Assembly: GCA_035446765.1 (NCBI GenBank)
Contig: DAOTFU010000018.1
Coordinates: 1 to 20,118 of the forward strand
Length of the DNA: 20,118 bases
From: JALOAF01 sp035446765
Lineage (GTDB): Bacteria > Patescibacteriota > Gracilibacteria > Absconditabacterales > Absconditicoccaceae
Direction of reading: 5' to 3'
Within the stretch, counting starts at the first letter, position 1. Each line of letters opens with the position of its first letter. Positions 16,269 to 20,118 of this stretch are shown here, piece after piece. The translations under genes were made by a program, and so were the position numbers. Under the pieces are notes generated by a model. The model ran no database searches and had not been told where the DNA came from. It was given only the letters and a program-made list of their open reading frames with translations.

Positions 16269-17651
16269 TTATTTACCCTTATTCTTTTTCAAAAGTTTAT
16301 TTTTATACTTTTTTACAAGATCAGACAAAAAAGATACTTCTCACAGAATATCTTCCTCTTCTATTTTAGCCTTAGATTGAATTAACAAAGTTATAATTAC
16401 AGCTATAGGAACCGCCAAAAGTACTCACAAAAATCACATCACTATTCATCCAATTATCATAGATATCAATATTAATACAGCATTTATTCATAAAGCCTTA
16501 TTCATAAACAATGGTGTAAGTATATTATTTTGAAATACATTTACTCCAAACAAAATACCTATAGATAATATTGCTACCCATATAGTATTGTATATTAGTC
16601 ATATCACAAACAACAATGCTCATGATATAAATGGTCCTACATATGGTATAATATCCAAAAGTCATGTAATAATAGCCAATCATAGTTTATTTGGTATCTC
16701 TACACCGCACCAAGACATAATCGCAAGAGCAAGCCACATAGCCAAAGTAATAAACAAACTCAAAGCCAATCTAGCCTTTAATCGTATAGCAAGTTTTTTG
16801 TATATTTTTTGCAATCTAATATATGTCGTGTTATAATTGTCTTTTCCAGACAACCTTGCAATAAAATTCATTACAGATTCTTTTTCTACAGAAAATAATA
16901 TAGCAAGCGTAATAAACAAAGTAAAGTTTACTATAAAACTAGTAAATCAAGATATAAAATTGATCACTACCGTCCCAAACATTTGTATATATTGTTTTCC
17001 AATAGAAATTATCTCAGAAAGATTTTGTTGTAATGTAGATTGGATTTGAGGTAATAATTCTGTACTAGTAGAATTACTAAGTATATATGTTTTAAAATAT
17101 TCTGGAATAAAGTGTATATTGGCAATGACTTCACCTATACTTTGAGTAGACAATAGCTCTTGTAATCAAGAAATATATCCAAGTCATATAGAAACAAGTT
17201 CAGCTATCTGACTAAGTAAAAATGGTACTACAAATATTAATAAACCAAAAAATACTACAATAAATATAATATAAGAAAGCAGTATCGCCAATCATCTACG
17301 AACTCTAATTGACTGAAATCGTAATATCAAAGATTCTACAATAATAGAAACTATGTAAGCTCATATTATCAAAAATATAATATTTAGCGTCTTATAAACA
17401 AAAAAACCAAGCATACCAATCAATAGTGCAAACAACCAAAACTTCAACATCTTTTTGTCTGTCCAACCAGAAATATTTGAAACAATATCTTTATTTTGTG
17501 CAGATTCTGGTTTACTTTTTTTGATCTCCTCCAATTCTTTTTCTATTTTTTCCAACTCTAAAGAGTCTTTGTTTATCTTCTTTTCCAAAGAACCAAACTT
17601 GTCTCACAAAAAATCTTTTATTGATTTAAATGGATTAGAAATTATCTTCAT
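16269..17651 (-). CDS. AI-2E (PerM) family membrane protein
   Basis: 460 residues. An N-terminal cytoplasmic coiled coil (about 20-50, KKINKDSLELEKIEKELEEI) is followed by paired hydrophobic helices at about 70-105 and 115-145, a large middle domain (about 150-245, rich in Gln and Ser), more helices from about 245, and a C-terminal core with GLLDIIPYVGPFISG, the signature of the AI-2E/PerM family (Pfam PF01594). Members transport or export small molecules or ions; the substrate is rarely known, so none is assigned. The ATG overlaps the end of rnpA by 10 bases, which implies translational coupling. The C-terminus is basic (KKYKNKLLKKNKGK). Many glycines in the membrane core are TGA. Confidence 0.88.
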
Positions 17652-18040
17652 ATTTTTTTTGAAAAGCTAAAAAAACTCTTCTGAAATTCTTTGAGAATAT
17701 AATGATTTACCTCCCTTTTGTCAAACTTTTCAGTTTGACTTTTTAATTCTCATATATTTTTTTTGTTTAAATTTACAAAAATTTTATAAAATTTACCACC
17801 AATACTTTTTTTGATATATCATTCATTTTGTAAAAATGAAACTATTTTTCTTTTCAAAGAATTTCTAACAACCGCCTTTTTACTGTATTTCAAAGGTATA
17901 TTTACAGATATTTGATTAAACTTTAAATTTGGATATTGATCATAATAAAAAAATCAAAAATATCCAAAAGTAAAATATCTTCTTTTCCTCATCAAAAAAT
18001 TTATATCCTTTCATTTAAGTCTAAATATTCTTTTAAACAC
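17642..18040 (-). CDS. rnpA: RNase P protein component
   Basis: 132 residues. RnpA is the protein cofactor of RNase P, which makes tRNA 5' ends. The family's core RNR motif is present as SKKAVVRNSLKRKIVSF (53-69); the N-terminal FKRIFRLKGKDINFLMRKRRYF matches the RL-K-DF region and the basic strand. The sequence is divergent and ends with a long helical tail (KREVNHYILKEFQKSFF). The start is set at GTG (18040), because the frame is closed three codons upstream and the conserved segment begins immediately after; the in-frame ATG at residue 17 would remove it. The final codons read ATA TGA AGA TAA, so UGA must be read through. It overlaps the AI-2E-family gene by 10 bases. No rpmH is adjacent. 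Confidence 0.8.
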
Positions 18041-18085
18041 AAATACTTAATTAAAATTTAAAAATATTACTTCACATTTCACACT

Positions 18086-18106
18086 TGCCCCGCAAAGCGG
18101 TGGTTT
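18086..18106. repeat. Short GC-rich hairpin before rnpA
   Basis: CCGC-AAA-GCGG with further CC/GG pairing stands in an otherwise AT-rich 78-base gap between the pseudouridine synthase gene and rnpA. TTTCACA-like words flank it. It lacks a T tract in either direction. Confidence 0.3.
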
Positions 18107-18118
18107 CACATTTAACAT

Positions 18119-18802
18119 TTACACTTTAACCCTCCTCCAACATCATTCTTTCAAATTGTCCAAAAATATATCTCATTCACGAACCCTTTGCAAATCCAAT
18201 ATATTATAATCAAATGCATTTAAAATTCTACGAATATGTCTTTTTTTTCATTCCAACAATATTATTTGTACAAAATACTTATTTCTTTTTGTAAAAAATT
18301 TTAAAACTTTGACTTCTAGTAATTCTCAATCATCCTCTACTCATTTTTTAATTTTTTTGTAATCTCAAAATTTAAATTCTCTATCAATCTCTACTAAATA
18401 TTCTTTTTCTACTTGATTGCTTGGGTGTTGAAACTTATCTACAAAAGCAGAATTATTAGTCATCAAAAGCAATCCTCTACTATCCTTATCCAATCTTCAT
18501 ATATAAAAATAATTTGCAAACTCCTTTGGCAAAATATCATATATTATTTTATTGTGTTTATCTGATTTTGAACAAACAAATCAAACAGGCTTGTTGAAGA
18601 CAATTAAATCAACTTTGTTGGACTTGGATATTTTCTTATTAATTTTCAAAGATTTTATCTGCAATATTTCTCATCAATCTATAGTATGACCATAAGATTC
18701 TACTTTCTGTCAATTCAAAAAAACATCTCACTTTTGTACTAAAGATACAAACTTTCTCCTAGATATTCATAAATTTTCTTGTACATATTTATTTAAACGC
18801 AA
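18119..18802 (-). CDS. RsuA/RluB-type pseudouridine synthase
   Basis: 227 residues. It converts uridine to pseudouridine in rRNA; the family includes RsuA (16S) and RluB/E/F (23S), and the exact target cannot be told from sequence alone. The N-terminal S4 RNA-binding domain is MRLNKYVQENLGISRRK (1-17) through about 50. The catalytic motif GRLDKDSRGLLLMTN (102-116) has the catalytic Asp105, and G102 is a TGA codon. EKEYLVEI and LLEGKKRHIRRIL (182-194) are the other conserved blocks. The start is TTG at 18802: the frame closes six codons upstream and MRLNKY is the usual beginning of this family; no ATG is available. It is first of a minus-strand series with rnpA, the AI-2E-family gene and murF. 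Confidence 0.88.
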
Positions 18803-18822
18803 AATAATATATTTTTATAATT

Positions 18823-18848
18823 AAAAAAGAATGATCCAAGAATCACTC
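18823..18848 (-). terminator. Terminator of the small acidic protein gene
   Basis: On the minus strand GAGTGAT (18848-18842) pairs with ATCATTC (18835-18829), with one G-T pair, followed by six T. It lies 31 bases after the stop at 18879. Confidence 0.65.
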
Positions 18849-18878
18849 TCTTTTATTTTTATAGATTTTAAAGTCAAA

Positions 18879-19115
18879 TTATTCTACAACTACTTCTTCC
18901 TCTTCTTCCATAGCTTCTTCTTCAACTACAGCCTCCTCTTCTTCAACTACTTCTTCTTCCATAGCTTCTTCTTCAACTTCTTCCATCTCTACAACTACTT
19001 CTTCTTCAGCTACTACTTCTTCTACAGCAACTTCTTCTGAATTATTTCTAACAATTCAAAGAACTATCAATGCAGCAACCAACAAAAGAACAACTATTAG
19101 TATACCTTTCTTCAT
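18879..19115 (-). CDS. Small acidic membrane-anchored protein
   Basis: 78 residues. A positively charged start (MKKG) precedes one hydrophobic helix at about 4-22 (ILIVVLLLVAALIVLGIV, with a TGA glycine), then an almost pure Glu/Val/Ala tail with repeats such as EEEAMEEE and VVEEE. The tail is probably outside the membrane and disordered, with a strong negative charge. The DNA of the tail is a degenerate repeat of GAAGAA-type codons, so its length may vary between strains. No family is recognised. It has its own terminator and is divergent from the gene at 19260. Confidence 0.65.
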
Positions 19116-19199
19116 ATTGAATAAGTTAATAAAATTAAAACAATGCTATTCATATAAATAAATATGAAAATTTTGCAAGAGAAAATTACTGTTTTTCTT

Positions 19200-19227
19200 T
19201 TGAAATACAAGAGTAATTTTTTATAGT
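19200..19227 (+). promoter_or_regulatory. Candidate promoter of the last gene
   Basis: TTGAAA (19200-19205), a 16-base spacer and TATAGT (19222-19227) lie 32 bases before the ATG at 19260. A 9-bp inverted repeat AAAATTACT/AGTAATTTT (19182-19190, 19212-19220) overlaps it and could be an operator. Confidence 0.45.
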
Positions 19228-19259
19228 AATTAAAGTTTAATCAAAAACTTATACAATTT

Positions 19260-20118
19260 ATGAAAACAGAAGAGATTATAAATAAATACAAAAGGATATA
19301 TGTATGAATATTTAAGTATCTAGTCTATGTACTCATATTAGTTTTTGGTATAATTATAAGCATAAATCAAATCAAAAAATATAAGCAATTAGATCAAAGC
19401 AATGATTTCATTGTAGAAAAAGCAAAATTAAAATGAAGATTTGATAAAATATACAATATAGATTGATGAGAAGACACAAAAATACATATAATACAATGAG
19501 AATTTGAAAATACAGGTAATTTGTTGTTTTCAACCAACAATCTAGTAAGTTACAAAGGTATTACTTTACCAAAAAATATTTTTTTATACAAAGATATTGA
19601 TATTAAAAACCTTAACCATTTTGAATCAGGTAATTATCAAATACAAGAAATAGAAAAAATTGGAAACAATATTGTGTTTAATTCTGCAGATCAAATAGAA
19701 AACACAAAAAATAATTTTTTTAGTCTGCCGCTCACAGAAAATAGTATATATCAAACATTCTATCTCAAATGATTACATCAACCCATAAATATAAAAAAAA
19801 TTAATCAGCATTATGTGTCAAGTTTTCTAGAAAATTTTTATATATACGACATATCAAAAGACTATAAGTGATTGTCAGAAATATTTTACCAAATAAATAA
19901 AACAAACTATAAGCCACAATTTTGTGATAATGTCCTAAAATATCTAAACTATTCTCAAGATACAAATAAAGAAATAGAAAGCATACTAACTCAATGCGGA
20001 GATTCATATATATTATATTTCGACAAATTTAAATCATTTTTGGAAATACAAGATCAAGTAAATAAATGATATATCAACGAAAAAATATATACAGATACTA
20101 TTTTAAATAACTATAAAC
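19260..20118 (+). CDS. Unknown membrane-anchored protein (partial, 3' end beyond window)
   Basis: At least 286 residues are visible; the gene runs off the end. A short charged N-terminus (MKTEEIINKYKRIY) precedes one hydrophobic helix at about 16-36 (IFKYLVYVLILVFGIIISI), then a long polar domain rich in Asn, Ile and Lys, presumably on the outer side. It includes GGEDTKIHIIQGEFENTGNLLFSTNN, a beta-rich segment, and later helical stretches with two cysteines (FCDNVLKYL and LTQCGDS). TGA codons occur in frame (for instance at GEFENTG and LKGLHQ), so the standard code would break it into pieces. No family is recognised and no catalytic motif is apparent. Its own promoter candidate lies just upstream. 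Confidence 0.75.

Noticed and set aside
18831..19040. Plus-strand Phe/Ser-rich open frame opposite the acidic protein
   Set aside because: It is the complement of the Glu codon repeats and is hydrophobic low complexity without family features.
19182..19222. Terminator on the plus strand
   Set aside because: The loop is 21 bases, there is no plus-strand gene before it, and it overlaps a better promoter candidate.
1..20118. CRISPR array or insertion sequence
   Set aside because: No regularly spaced direct repeats with unique spacers and no transposase gene were seen.

Overview
The window comes from an AT-rich bacterium that reads UGA as glycine (NCBI genetic code 25). Nearly every recognisable gene has in-frame TGA codons, often at invariant glycines such as the MurF P-loop, the GRLD motif of a pseudouridine synthase and the RNFGKKS motif of an alpha-CTD-like protein. 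No gene here ends at TGA; of the 19 complete genes called, 14 end at TAA and 5 at TAG. This code, with short divergent housekeeping genes, points to Candidatus Absconditabacteria (SR1) or Gracilibacteria (BD1-5); I cannot choose between them from this window. Genes were called by reading through TGA on both strands, so most span several apparent ORFs of the standard code.

Layout. 1-1300: a membrane-anchored Holliday-junction-resolvase-like nuclease, then a GC-richer structured RNA region (about 640-936) with riboswitch-like alternative stems, then a small two-helix membrane protein. 1322-3025: gltX on the minus strand. 3350-7140: an accessory block with a repeat-bearing coiled-coil protein, an orphan protein with an RNA polymerase alpha-CTD-like domain, and a 562-residue protein with C-terminal WG-like repeats. 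The first and third share an NWTPE motif. A 49-bp sequence (48/49 identical) lies upstream of both minus genes and also faces the two plus genes. Two promoters in this block carry slippage-prone tracts: G10 in the -35/-10 spacer of the minus gene, and overlapping TATAAT units of a 5-bp tandem repeat before the alpha-CTD gene.

7250-12223: nusA (plus); a secreted phosphodiester-glycosidase-family protein, dtd and a shortened mutL (minus); then a membrane-anchored unknown and an FKBP-type lipoprotein (plus). 12288-18802 (minus): uvrB lacking its second helicase domain, rplI, a murF-like ligase without the usual N-terminal domain, an AI-2E-family membrane protein, rnpA (overlapping the AI-2E gene) and an RsuA/RluB-type pseudouridine synthase. 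18879-19115: a small acidic membrane-anchored protein. 19260 to the end: a partial membrane-anchored unknown.

Themes. Translation and cell-wall genes (gltX, nusA, dtd, rplI, rnpA, pseudouridine synthase, murF) form the conserved backbone. Two repair proteins are abnormal: MutL has lysine at the position of the catalytic glutamate and no C-terminal domain, and UvrB ends after RPTGLLDP. Weak mismatch repair would favour slippage at the two simple-repeat promoters, so the accessory block may be a phase-variable locus; this link is inference. No tRNA, rRNA, CRISPR array or insertion sequence was seen.
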